DNA of 64,000 nucleotides from the NCBI RefSeq assembly GCF_000423005.1, contig NZ_AUHD01000006.1, positions 248,001 to 312,000 on the forward strand, given 5' to 3'. Shown one piece after another: positions 53,884 to 62,053 of the stretch. Made by a program: the position numbers and the translations under genes. The DNA is from Gelidibacter mesophilus DSM 14095 (GTDB lineage Bacteria; Bacteroidota; Bacteroidia; Flavobacteriales; Flavobacteriaceae). Position 1 is the stretch's first letter; each line of letters starts with the position of its first letter. The notes below the pieces were generated by a model. That model had not been told where the DNA came from. It was given only the letters and a program-made list of their open reading frames with translations, and did no database searches.

Positions 53884-53949
53884 AAAGCTCGAAGTTGGAC
53901 GTACGAAGAAGATAGTTTTATAAATTGAGATGATTCTGAAAGATAAAAA

Positions 53950-54699
53950 ATGAAAAAATTTATATACATCATATTTCCCGTACTGTTGCTTTCATGCAAC
54001 GCTAAAGTGATGCCTGATTGTTTTCAGAATGCGGGGCCCATTATTCAGATGGAGGTTTCTGTGCCTGAGTTTAACAAAATCATTGTATTTGAAAGGGTGC
54101 AGCTTATTCTTAAGGATGCACCGGAACAAAAGATTATTATTGAAACTGGCGAGTATTTAAGAGATGAGGTGACTGCAACTGTTGAAGATGGTGAGTTGAT
54201 TTTGAAAAACACGAACGGTTGTAATATTTCCAGAGACTATGGGATCACCAAAATTTATGTCAGTGCGCCCAATATCACGCAGATCAGATCAAGTACAGGG
54301 TTGCCTATTTTGAGCGATGGATTTTTAAATTATCCCAAATTAGTGTTGTTTTCAGAAGATTTTGGTGCTGAAGACCAGTATCATACCAATGGCGATTTCA
54401 GATTGGAAGTTAATTGTAAGGAGCTGACGGTGGTAAATAATAATTTATCACATATGTTCTTGAGTGGTTCTGTAGAAAATTTGGATATCGGATTTTATTC
54501 TGGAAACTCCCGCTTTGAAGGCCGTGATTTAATTGCCCAAAACATCAAGATTTTTCATCGGAGTAGTAATGATATGATTCTTAATCCGCAAGCCTCATTA
54601 ATAGGAGAGATTAGAAGCACAGGAGATGTTATTTTGGTCCATGAACCCCCTGTTGTAAATGTCCAAAGCTATTATACAGGCCAATTGATTGTGGAATGA
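53950..54699 (+). CDS. DUF2807 (GIN domain) lipoprotein
   Basis: 249 residues. Lipobox LLLSC places the lipidated Cys near residue 16; the following residues NAKVMPD lack the surface-export signal, so it probably stays periplasmic. The rest is a right-handed beta-helix-like DUF2807 domain: FNKIIVFERVQLILKDAPEQKIIIETGEYL, VEDGELILKN, KIYVSAPNITQIRSSTG. The function of DUF2807 is unknown; it is common in Bacteroidota envelopes. 66 bp after the PagL-like gene, likely cotranscribed. Confidence 0.85.
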   Translation: MKKFIYIIFPVLLLSCNAKVMPDCFQNAGPIIQMEVSVPEFNKIIVFERVQLILKDAPEQKIIIETGEYLRDEVTATVEDGELILKNTNGCNISRDYGITKIYVSAPNITQIRSSTGLPILSDGFLNYPKLVLFSEDFGAEDQYHTNGDFRLEVNCKELTVVNNNLSHMFLSGSVENLDIGFYSGNSRFEGRDLIAQNIKIFHRSSNDMILNPQASLIGEIRSTGDVILVHEPPVVNVQSYYTGQLIVE

Positions 54700-54768
54700 G
54701 GATATTCGAAACTCCAAGTTTTGCAACTCAAATTTAATCTTTAACCTCATCCCTCATGCTTATTTAAC

Positions 54769-54802
54769 CGCAAAGGACGCGACGAATTTTCGCAAAGGTC
54801 GC
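54769..54802. repeat. CGCAAAGG direct repeat
   Basis: CGCAAAGGACGC and CGCAAAGGTCGC, 22 bp apart start to start, in the spacer between the DUF2807 gene and gldA. Related in sequence to the repeat at 51347. Confidence 0.5.
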
Positions 54803-54936
54803 AATGAATATGGAAATCACAAATTCCAAATCTGCAATCGGAAATCAAATTCTAAATTGCAACTTCCTGTCCGTCTGTCGGTTGGGCAACTTCAGTATTT
54901 GACCTATAGCTCATTCCTACTACTTCATCCCTAATT

Positions 54937-55830
54937 CTACATCGTCATCTCTCGAAACAAACTCTCCAAATTCTTGTTCTTTTGATTCAATTGTAGGATT
55001 TTCAATCCGTTGTCATGAGCAAAATCAAAAACCATTGGACGCATATCTTCTTTGGTGGAAAACGTTAGTTCGTAAATAAAGTCATGCGTGTTCTTAACGT
55101 TTTGCACGTGCTTTAAACGGTTTAGTAAAATATTTTCGACACGATAATCAAATTCCACTTCTACAATCTGCTCTTGATCTGCTTTTAAATCGGTAAGTTT
55201 CTTATCGGCAACAATTTCTCCTTTATTGATGATAATCACGCGGTCACATATGGCTTCCACTTCTTGCATGATGTGTGTAGAAAGAAATATGGTCTTTTCT
55301 TTGCCCAAAGATTTGATAAGTTGTCTGATGTCTGCCAACTGGTTAGGATCCAATCCTGTAGTTGGTTCGTCCAAAATCAAGACTTCAGGATTGTGCAACA
55401 GGGCATTGGCCAAGCCGACACGTTGTCTAAAACCTTTAGAAAGTTGTCCTATTTTTTTATGGGCTTCTGGCGTGAGTCCGGTAAGTGCAATGACTTCTTC
55501 AATTCGTGCTTTGCCAATCTTATAAACATCGGCATTAAACGCCAAATATTCCTTAACGTACATGTCTAAATACAATGGATTGTGTTCTGGCAGATATCCC
55601 ACTCTTTTTTGAACCTCAAGCGCGTCCTTTTGAACATCAAAGTCAGCGACTTTGGCTTCACCTTCGGTTGCATCAATATAGGTGGTCAATATTTTCATCA
55701 TTGTAGATTTACCAGCGCCATTGGGTCCTAAAAAACCCACAATTTCACCTTTATCGATTTTAAATGAAATGTTGTTCAGCGCTTTTTGATCAGCATAGTG
55801 CTTAGTGATTTGATGGACTTCAATGGACAT
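54937..55830 (-). CDS. gldA: Gliding motility-associated ABC transporter ATP-binding protein GldA
   Basis: 297 residues. ABC ATPase with Walker A GPNGAGKST, Q-loop, signature LSKGFRQRVGLANALLHNPEVLILDEPTTGLDPNQ with Walker B, and the H-loop in STHIMQEVEAICD. The C-terminal ~70 residues are typical of GldA. GldA works with the membrane partners GldF/GldG, not in this window, and is needed for gliding in Flavobacterium johnsoniae. Divergent from the aromatic operon. Confidence 0.93.
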   Translation of the reverse strand: MSIEVHQITKHYADQKALNNISFKIDKGEIVGFLGPNGAGKSTMMKILTTYIDATEGEAKVADFDVQKDALEVQKRVGYLPEHNPLYLDMYVKEYLAFNADVYKIGKARIEEVIALTGLTPEAHKKIGQLSKGFRQRVGLANALLHNPEVLILDEPTTGLDPNQLADIRQLIKSLGKEKTIFLSTHIMQEVEAICDRVIIINKGEIVADKKLTDLKADQEQIVEVEFDYRVENILLNRLKHVQNVKNTHDFIYELTFSTKEDMRPMVFDFAHDNGLKILQLNQKNKNLESLFREMTM

Positions 55831-55917
55831 AATTCAAAATATTTGTTCAAAAGTAAGCATTTTAGACATGCCATGAATTAGCGAAATCGTTGTAATGTGA
55901 AAAGAATGAAAAAAACA

Positions 55918-55948
55918 TTTTGTTTATCCAATTTATTATTTACTTTAG
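55918..55948 (+). promoter_or_regulatory. Promoter of the pheA operon leader
   Basis: TTTTG (55918-55922), 18 nt, then TACTTTAG (55941-55948), close to the -33/-7 pattern. Transcription would begin near 55954, just before the leader ORF. Confidence 0.6.
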
Positions 55949-55960
55949 CTAAATCATATT

Positions 55961-56038
55961 ATGAAAACAATCAATTACACATATCACAGCTTGTTTTATT
56001 TCTTTTTTAGCAAAGGGAACGAGACTTCGTATGTGTAA
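55961..56038 (+). CDS. Phenylalanine/tyrosine leader peptide (attenuator)
   Basis: 25 codons reading MKTINYTYHSLF then YFFFSKGNETSYV. Codons 12-16 are Phe-Tyr-Phe-Phe-Phe (55994-56008); in all there are four Phe and four Tyr codons, a strong bias for a peptide this short. It lies between a good promoter and an intrinsic terminator upstream of prephenate dehydratase. No Shine-Dalgarno is evident, as is usual here. Codons 20-23 overlap the proposed antiterminator segment. The peptide itself probably has no function. Confidence 0.8.
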   Translation: MKTINYTYHSLFYFFFSKGNETSYV

Positions 56039-56090
56039 TTTATTCGCTATAAATTAATATAAAGGTCTCGATGAAAATCGGGACTTTTTT
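56020..56090 (+). promoter_or_regulatory. Transcription attenuator of the pheA operon
   Basis: Segment CGAGACTT (56020-56027, inside the leader ORF) can pair with AAGGTCTCG (56062-56070). The same right-hand segment is the 5' arm of a 12-bp terminator hairpin (56061-56072 with 56077-56088, GAAA loop, T run to 56090). A ribosome stalled on the Phe codons leaves 56020-56027 free, allowing the antiterminator; one reaching the stop at 56036-56038 covers it, so the terminator forms. Confidence 0.78.
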
Positions 56091-56133
56091 GTTTTAATGA
56101 TGTCCGTTTTGACGGATAATTTAAAAAATATAC

Positions 56134-56964
56134 ATGATAAAGTCTGTTGCCATACAAGGAGTTAAAGGGTCGTTTCATCATATTGTTGCCCTTGAGTATT
56201 TTAAAGACCCTTTAGAAACAATTGATGAGTGCATGACGTTTGATGCCGTGGTGCAGAGCGTTTTGACCCGTAAAACGGATGCCGTGATCATGGCCATAGA
56301 AAATTCGATTGCCGGTTCCATCATTCCTAATTATGCCTTAATTGACGATAACCAATTACACATTATTGGGGAGCATTATTTGGATATTCAGCATCATTTA
56401 ATGGGATTGGCAGGACAGTCCATTGCTGATATTCATGAAGTTTATTCGCATCCCATGGCGTTGTTACAGTGCAAGCAATTTTTTAAAAAACACCCACATA
56501 TTAAGTTGGTGGAAGATAAAGATACCGCTGAGGTCGCAAGACGCATTCAGCAAAAACAATTAAAGAATGTGGGTGCGATTGCAAGTCGATTGGCTTCGGA
56601 ATTATTTGAATTGGAAATCATATCAGAAAGTATCCAAACCATCAAGCAAAACGAAACCCGTTTTGTTATTGCAAAAACGAGTAATGGTGTTTTGGATCAA
56701 AGGGAAATCAATAAAGCATCACTAAAATTCACATTAGACCATAAACGCGGAAGTTTGGCGTCTATTTTAAATGTGATGAGTGATTGTAGGATGAACCTTA
56801 CTAAAATTCAATCCTTACCAAAAATTGAAACTCCTTGGAAGTATGCCTTTTTTGTGGATATTACTTTTGAGGATTATCAAGATTATAAAAAAGCAAAATC
56901 AATAATGGAAATAATGGCTCAAGAATTTAAGGTTCTGGGCGAATATAAAAATGCACGACAATGA
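56134..56964 (+). CDS. pheA: Prephenate dehydratase
   Basis: Converts prephenate to phenylpyruvate for phenylalanine. 276 residues. Catalytic PDT domain (1-180) begins VAIQGVKGSFHH and has MAIENSIAGSI and the catalytic NETRFVIA (TRF) motif; the ACT domain (190-276) includes GSLASILNVMSDCRMNLTKIQSLP. The Phe-binding ESRP motif of the ACT domain reads QSLP, so allosteric control may differ from E. coli. First gene after the attenuator; its stop overlaps the aminotransferase start by 4 bp. Confidence 0.95.
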   Translation: MIKSVAIQGVKGSFHHIVALEYFKDPLETIDECMTFDAVVQSVLTRKTDAVIMAIENSIAGSIIPNYALIDDNQLHIIGEHYLDIQHHLMGLAGQSIADIHEVYSHPMALLQCKQFFKKHPHIKLVEDKDTAEVARRIQQKQLKNVGAIASRLASELFELEIISESIQTIKQNETRFVIAKTSNGVLDQREINKASLKFTLDHKRGSLASILNVMSDCRMNLTKIQSLPKIETPWKYAFFVDITFEDYQDYKKAKSIMEIMAQEFKVLGEYKNARQ

Positions 56965-58106
56965 TCACCTTTGCAGATAGATTAAATACTGTTGAAGAGT
57001 ACTACTTCTCAAAAAAGTTGAGGGAAGTGAACTTATTGAAATCCCAAGGAAAACCTATAATCAATTTAGGAATTGGGAGTCCGGATCTGGAGCCGCCTGC
57101 CCGCGTTATATCAGCTATTAACGAAAGCATGAACGATGCCATTGCGCATAAATACCAAAGCTATCAAGGCTTGCCAGAATTGAGGGAAGCCATGACAGGG
57201 TTTTATAAAGAACATTACGGCGTTGCATTGAGTCCGTTGACTGAAGTGTTGCCATTAATGGGAAGTAAGGAAGGCATCATGCATATTTCTATGGCATTTT
57301 TAAATCCGGGAGATGAAGTGTTAATCCCAAACCCCGGCTATCCAACGTATGCTTCGGTAACGAAATTAGTGGGTGCACGGCCTGTTTATTATGACTTGGT
57401 CGCTGAGAATGATTGGTGCCCGGATATGCTAGCTTTAGAAAAGAGTGATTTGTCAAAAGTAAAAATGATGTGGGTGAGCTATCCGCACATGCCAACGGGA
57501 GCAACCGCCAGTAATAAAGTTTTTGAAGACATCATTGCTTTTGCAAAACGGCATAGTATTTTAGTGATCAATGATAATCCATATAGTTTTGTGTTGAATG
57601 ATTATCCACGAAGTATCTTGAAATATAAAGGCGCCAAAGATGTGTGTTTGGAACTTAACTCTTTAAGTAAAACCTTTAATATGGCAGGATGGCGTGTGGG
57701 GATGGTCTTGGGGAATCTAGAATATATCAATGCTATTTTAAAAGTAAAAAGTAATATGGACTCTGGCATGTTTTACGGCATTCAAAAGGGTGCGATTGAA
57801 GCTTTAAAGTGTTCAAAAATGTGGTTTACAAGTTTAAACAGTGTTTATGAAGAACGTCGTGAGAATGTCTGGGAGTTGGCAACAGCCTTAAACTGTACCT
57901 ATGATCCATGCGCAACAGGATTGTTTGTTTGGGCAAAACTACCAGGGCATTTGACCTCCGAGGAATTTATTGATAAGATATTGAAGGAACACTCCATCTT
58001 TATCGCCCCAGGTACCATATTTGGGAGCAATGGCGAAGGGTATATTCGATTTTCGTTATGTGCACCACTAGAAGAACTGCGTGAGGCCATATCCAGAGTG
58101 AAATAG
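56961..58106 (+). CDS. Aromatic-pathway PLP aminotransferase (class I/II)
   Basis: 381 residues. Fold-type I aminotransferase with NLGIGSPDLEPP, YQSYQGLPELREAM, NPGYPTY, NDNPYSF, and the PLP lysine in ELNSLSKTFNMAGWRVGM. Between pheA (4-bp overlap) and tyrA, so it probably makes Phe and Tyr from phenylpyruvate and hydroxyphenylpyruvate. By sequence alone it could be an aspartate or diaminopimelate-type enzyme. Confidence 0.9.
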   Translation: MITFADRLNTVEEYYFSKKLREVNLLKSQGKPIINLGIGSPDLEPPARVISAINESMNDAIAHKYQSYQGLPELREAMTGFYKEHYGVALSPLTEVLPLMGSKEGIMHISMAFLNPGDEVLIPNPGYPTYASVTKLVGARPVYYDLVAENDWCPDMLALEKSDLSKVKMMWVSYPHMPTGATASNKVFEDIIAFAKRHSILVINDNPYSFVLNDYPRSILKYKGAKDVCLELNSLSKTFNMAGWRVGMVLGNLEYINAILKVKSNMDSGMFYGIQKGAIEALKCSKMWFTSLNSVYEERRENVWELATALNCTYDPCATGLFVWAKLPGHLTSEEFIDKILKEHSIFIAPGTIFGSNGEGYIRFSLCAPLEELREAISRVK

Positions 58107-58180
58107 TGGACGATGTCCAAAAAATTTTAAATAGTAAGATTGAAATATAGTAGAAGCTCTATCGGAGCGACACATTTGTA

Positions 58181-59032
58181 ATGAAAAATATATACATCAT
58201 AGGTGTTGGATTAATAGGAGGCAGCTTGGCTCTCGATATTAAAAAACACGACCAAAAGGTAAAGGTTTTCGGAATTGATCATAATAATGCGCATTTGGAA
58301 GAGGCGATCCAATTGAATGTGATTGACGCCAAAGCAAATTATGAGGATTTAAAGCATGCAGATCTGGTTATTTTATCCATCCCTGTTGATGCGGCGGTAA
58401 CTGAAATTATTAAAGTTTTGGATTTGGTTTCAGATGATACTTTGGTGATGGATGTAGGATCCACAAAAGCTGAAATTTGTCAAGCTATAGATCAGCATCC
58501 AAAGCGCCGGAACTTCTTGGCTACCCATCCGATTGCGGGAACTGAGTTTTCTGGACCCAAAGCGGCCATTTTTGGATTGTATCAAAATAAGACCAATATC
58601 ATTTGTGAAGTTGAAAAAACGGCGTTCAAGCTTCAGGAAATGGCGCTCAAATTGTTTGCGGATTTAGGGATGCGTATCCGCTATATGAATCCGGAAGCTC
58701 ACGACAAACACATTGCTTACGTATCGCATTTATCCCACATTAGTGCATTTATGTTGGGTAAAACCGTCATCGACAAAGAAAAAAACGAGCGTGATATTTT
58801 TGATATGGCAGGAAGTGGATTCGCATCGACGGTACGATTGGCAAAAAGTTCACCAGAAATGTGGACGCCAATCTTTAGACAAAATAAAACCAACGTTCTC
58901 GAAACCTTGGATGAATATATAAACAATCTTAAACATTTCAGGGATTTGATTCATGATGATGATTTTGAGTCTATTTATTCAGAAATGAAAAACACCAATC
59001 ATATAAAAGAAATTTTAAACGGAATACAATAG
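58181..59032 (+). CDS. tyrA: Prephenate dehydrogenase
   Basis: Oxidatively decarboxylates prephenate to hydroxyphenylpyruvate for tyrosine. 283 residues. NAD motif IIGVGLIGGSLALDI, VILSIPVDAA, DVGSTKAEI, the catalytic HPIAGTEFSGPKAA and a helical C-terminal dimer domain with HLSHISAFMLGKTV. No fused chorismate mutase or ACT domain; chorismate mutase is in the next gene. Confidence 0.95.
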   Translation: MKNIYIIGVGLIGGSLALDIKKHDQKVKVFGIDHNNAHLEEAIQLNVIDAKANYEDLKHADLVILSIPVDAAVTEIIKVLDLVSDDTLVMDVGSTKAEICQAIDQHPKRRNFLATHPIAGTEFSGPKAAIFGLYQNKTNIICEVEKTAFKLQEMALKLFADLGMRIRYMNPEAHDKHIAYVSHLSHISAFMLGKTVIDKEKNERDIFDMAGSGFASTVRLAKSSPEMWTPIFRQNKTNVLETLDEYINNLKHFRDLIHDDDFESIYSEMKNTNHIKEILNGIQ

Positions 59033-59050
59033 TATTAAATAAATAAAAAT

Positions 59051-59109
59051 CAAAGCACCAAATTCCATTACGATCAGCTTTTAGACTAAACCTTGGAATT
59101 TGGAATTTT
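59051..59109. repeat. Dispersed CCAAATTCCA / TTGGAATTTGG repeat
   Basis: CCAAATTCCA (59058-59067) and TGGAATTTGG form a perfect 10-bp inverted repeat across 59058-59103. CAAAGCACCAAATTCCA is nearly the reverse complement of 7141-7155. In the tyrA-DAHP synthase spacer. Confidence 0.65.
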
Positions 59110-59132
59110 AAACTTGGAAATTAATAAGTATT

Positions 59133-60215
59133 ATGGAAAACAAGAGAGAATTAAGAACATGGTTAGATGATTTAAAATTGGATCATCCTTTGGTCATTGC
59201 AGGCCCATGCAGCGCAGAAACAGAAGAACAAGTCTTGGGTATTGCCCATCAATTAAAAGATACCGATGTGAGCTATTATAGAGCGGGTATTTGGAAACCA
59301 CGTACACGTCCAGGAATGTTTGAAGGCGTGGGTGCTTTGGGATTAAAATGGTTACAGAGAGTTAAAGAAGAAACCGGTATGAAAACCGCAACAGAGGTGG
59401 CTAATAGAGCACACGTTGAACTGGCATTGGAGCATGATATTGATTTGCTTTGGATTGGTGCACGTTCTACCGTAAGCCCGTTTATCGTTCAGGAAATTGC
59501 TGATGCCTTAAAAGGAACAGATAAAATCGTGTTGGTTAAAAATCCAGTTAATCCAGATTTACCATTGTGGTTAGGCGCAATTGAACGTTTGGCCACTGCC
59601 GATATCAAGAGATTAGGAGCCATCCACAGAGGGTTTTCAACCTATGAAAAAACCAAATACAGAAACAATCCAGAATGGCAGTTGGCTATTGAATTGCAAA
59701 CTAAATTTCCTGATTTGCCATTAATTAATGATCCATCACATATTACAGGAAAACGCGATATGATTTTTGATGTGTCACAAACAGCCTTAGATTTAAATTT
59801 TGACGGACTTATGATTGAGACCCATAGTGATCCAGATGCGGCATGGAGTGATGCTGCACAACAGGTGACACCTCAAAATTTAATTCAAATCATGAAAGAT
59901 TTACGGATTAGAAAAGAATCTGATCCTGAGAAAGAATACAATACTGATTTGAGTAATTTAAGAGCACAAATTGATGTTGTGGACAATCAACTTATTGAAA
60001 TGTTGGGCAAGCGCATGAAGTTTTCTGACGGAATTGGAGCCCTTAAAAAGCAAAAAAACGTGGCGGTATTGCAAAGTAAACGTTGGAATGAAATTTTAGG
60101 AAATATGGTCTTAGAAGGTGAACAAAATGGACTGAGCGAGGAATTTATCCTTAAAATGTTTAAAGCCATTCATCAGGAATCCATTAACCATCAAGAAAAA
60201 ATTATCAATGCTTAA
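59133..60215 (+). CDS. Bifunctional DAHP synthase / chorismate mutase
   Basis: 360 residues. The N-terminal ~265 are a type I-beta DAHP synthase (IAGPCSAE, RAGIWKPRTRPGMFEGVG, LLWIGARST, NPVNPDLPLW, RGFSTYEKTKYRN, NDPSHITGKRD, MIETHSDPDAAWSDA), the first step of the shikimate pathway. The C-terminal ~85 are an AroQ chorismate mutase (LRAQIDVVDNQLIEMLGKRMKFSDGIGALKKQK). The mutase supplies prephenate to pheA and tyrA and may mediate feedback inhibition of the synthase. Ends the four-gene aromatic operon. Confidence 0.95.
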   Translation: MENKRELRTWLDDLKLDHPLVIAGPCSAETEEQVLGIAHQLKDTDVSYYRAGIWKPRTRPGMFEGVGALGLKWLQRVKEETGMKTATEVANRAHVELALEHDIDLLWIGARSTVSPFIVQEIADALKGTDKIVLVKNPVNPDLPLWLGAIERLATADIKRLGAIHRGFSTYEKTKYRNNPEWQLAIELQTKFPDLPLINDPSHITGKRDMIFDVSQTALDLNFDGLMIETHSDPDAAWSDAAQQVTPQNLIQIMKDLRIRKESDPEKEYNTDLSNLRAQIDVVDNQLIEMLGKRMKFSDGIGALKKQKNVAVLQSKRWNEILGNMVLEGEQNGLSEEFILKMFKAIHQESINHQEKIINA

Positions 60216-60456
60216 ATATTAATTATTGCTGTCCTACCGAGTGTCATTGTAATGCTTTCTTGTAAATGAATTGGTCTCAACGGCACTCGAGCAGACAGGT
60301 GTAATGCTATTTTTAGTAAGTGATAACAGTTGATCTTAAACTTCGCACATTTTTATCGTGTTTAGCAAATACCATCGCGTCTCGTAATAAATTTAAGCGC
60401 TCAGAAATGCACTTTCTAGACTAAAAAATCGTTATTTTGTTGCTTAAATTTGAGTC

Positions 60457-61404
60457 ATGACAGGAACCGTTTACAAATCTACAGGCAGTTGGTACACCGT
60501 AAAAACAGACCTCGGTGTTACGTATGATTGCCGGATAAAAGGAAAGTTTAGAATTCAAGGCATTAAAAGTACCAACCCTATTGCGGTGGGAGATGTTGTA
60601 GGTTTTGATGTGGAAATTTTAAACAACGTGACCACAGGTATTATCCATACCATTCATGATCGGGAGAATTACATTGTCCGTAAGTCGGTTAATTTGTCTA
60701 AACAGACTCATATTATCGCTGCCAATATTGATCAAGTATTCTTGCTGATCACGATCAATAATCCACCAACACTGACCAGTTTTATAGACCGATTTTTGGT
60801 CACCACCCAAGCCTATCGGATTAAAACCATTCTGGTGTTCAATAAAATGGATACTTATGATGAGGATAATGTAATGGAAGTAAAGTATTTAGCTTCCATT
60901 TATAGAAAAATTGGCTATGAATGCATTGAAGTATCTGCGGTAACCAAAAAAAATATCGATCATCTAAAAAACATGATGAAAGATAAAACCAGCATGTTTG
61001 CGGGGCATTCTGGAGTTGGAAAATCAACTTTGGTCAATGCTATTGAACCAGATTTAGATTTGAAAACAAAAGCAATCTCTATGCAGCACATGCAGGGACA
61101 GCATACTACAACCTTTGCAGAAATGTTCGATTTAAGTTTTGGTGCCAAAATAATAGATACTCCCGGAATTAAAGGTTTTGGAGTTGTTGATATGGATAAG
61201 GAGGAGATTGGAGATTATTTTCCAGAGTTTTTTGCCCTAAAACAAGAGTGTAAATTTAATAATTGCCTGCATGTTGAAGAGCCTAAATGCGCAGTTAAAG
61301 AAGCATTGGACAAAGATGAAATTTCATTTTCTCGCTACAGAAGCTATCTTCAGATTTTAGAAGGTGATGATGAGCACTATAGAACTGAAGAGTGGATGAA
61401 ATAA
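60457..61404 (+). CDS. rsgA: Ribosome small subunit biogenesis GTPase RsgA
   Basis: 315 residues. N-terminal OB fold (TGTVYKSTGSWYTVKTD), a circularly permuted GTPase (NKMD first, then GHSGVGKSTLVNAI, then DTPG), and a C-terminal Zn site (C...CLH...C in CKFNNCLHVEEPKC). It helps late maturation of the 30S subunit. 241 bp after the aromatic operon. Confidence 0.97.
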   Translation: MTGTVYKSTGSWYTVKTDLGVTYDCRIKGKFRIQGIKSTNPIAVGDVVGFDVEILNNVTTGIIHTIHDRENYIVRKSVNLSKQTHIIAANIDQVFLLITINNPPTLTSFIDRFLVTTQAYRIKTILVFNKMDTYDEDNVMEVKYLASIYRKIGYECIEVSAVTKKNIDHLKNMMKDKTSMFAGHSGVGKSTLVNAIEPDLDLKTKAISMQHMQGQHTTTFAEMFDLSFGAKIIDTPGIKGFGVVDMDKEEIGDYFPEFFALKQECKFNNCLHVEEPKCAVKEALDKDEISFSRYRSYLQILEGDDEHYRTEEWMK

Positions 61405-61462
61405 GCGTCCAATTTTAAGTTGGCGGTCTTAATTCTACCGTATCTATAGGCATTTTGCCAGC

Positions 61463-61480
61463 CAACCTGTAAGGTTTCAA
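61463..61480. repeat. Diverged AACCTGT-AGGTTT palindrome
   Basis: AACCTGTAAGGTTT, a decayed member of the family at 35756, in the rsgA-dtd spacer. Confidence 0.4.
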
Positions 61481-61550
61481 TAACTAATACGCGATGGTTT
61501 AATGGCATCAACTATCAATTTTAATCTTCCCATTAAGTATATTTTAGTAT

Positions 61551-62003
61551 ATGAAAGTAGTCATTCAAAGAGTTTCCAAAGCAAGTGTCACTATAGAAAA
61601 CGATACAATTGCGTCAATAGGTTCAGGATTGCTCATTTTGTTGGGAATTGTTAACGAAGATAGCGATGACGATATTCAATGGTTGACACGGAAAATTTCC
61701 AATCTTCGCATTTTTGAAGATGAAAAAGGGGTAATGAACCGCTCACTTATAGATGTTGATGGAGATGCTATTGTGGTCAGTCAATTTACGCTTCATGCCT
61801 CTACCAAAAAGGGCAACAGGCCCAGTTATATCAAAGCCGCAAAACCCGATGTTGCCATTCCATTATATGAAAGCTTTACGAGCCATTTAGAAGCCGTTCT
61901 TGGTAAGAAAATACAAACGGGACAATTTGGTGCAGACATGAAAGTTGAACTTTTAAATGACGGCCCAGTGACCATAATTATTGATTCTCAGAATGCCGAA
62001 TAA
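61551..62003 (+). CDS. dtd: D-aminoacyl-tRNA deacylase
   Basis: 150 residues, full length. Starts MKVVIQRVSKASVTI; active-site motifs VVSQFTLHAS and NDGPVTI are present. Removes D-amino acids, and mischarged glycine, from tRNAs. The following gene begins 51 bp later. Confidence 0.97.
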   Translation: MKVVIQRVSKASVTIENDTIASIGSGLLILLGIVNEDSDDDIQWLTRKISNLRIFEDEKGVMNRSLIDVDGDAIVVSQFTLHASTKKGNRPSYIKAAKPDVAIPLYESFTSHLEAVLGKKIQTGQFGADMKVELLNDGPVTIIIDSQNAE

Positions 62004-62053
62004 TTTTTTTGTTATTTCGTAAAAAGGTTTACATTAGCTGTTTATCAAGCCCC

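Noticed and set aside
54689-54934. 81-residue plus-strand ORF after the DUF2807 gene
   Set aside because: It overlaps the previous gene end, runs through CGCAAAGG repeat sequence, and has no recognisable composition or domain.
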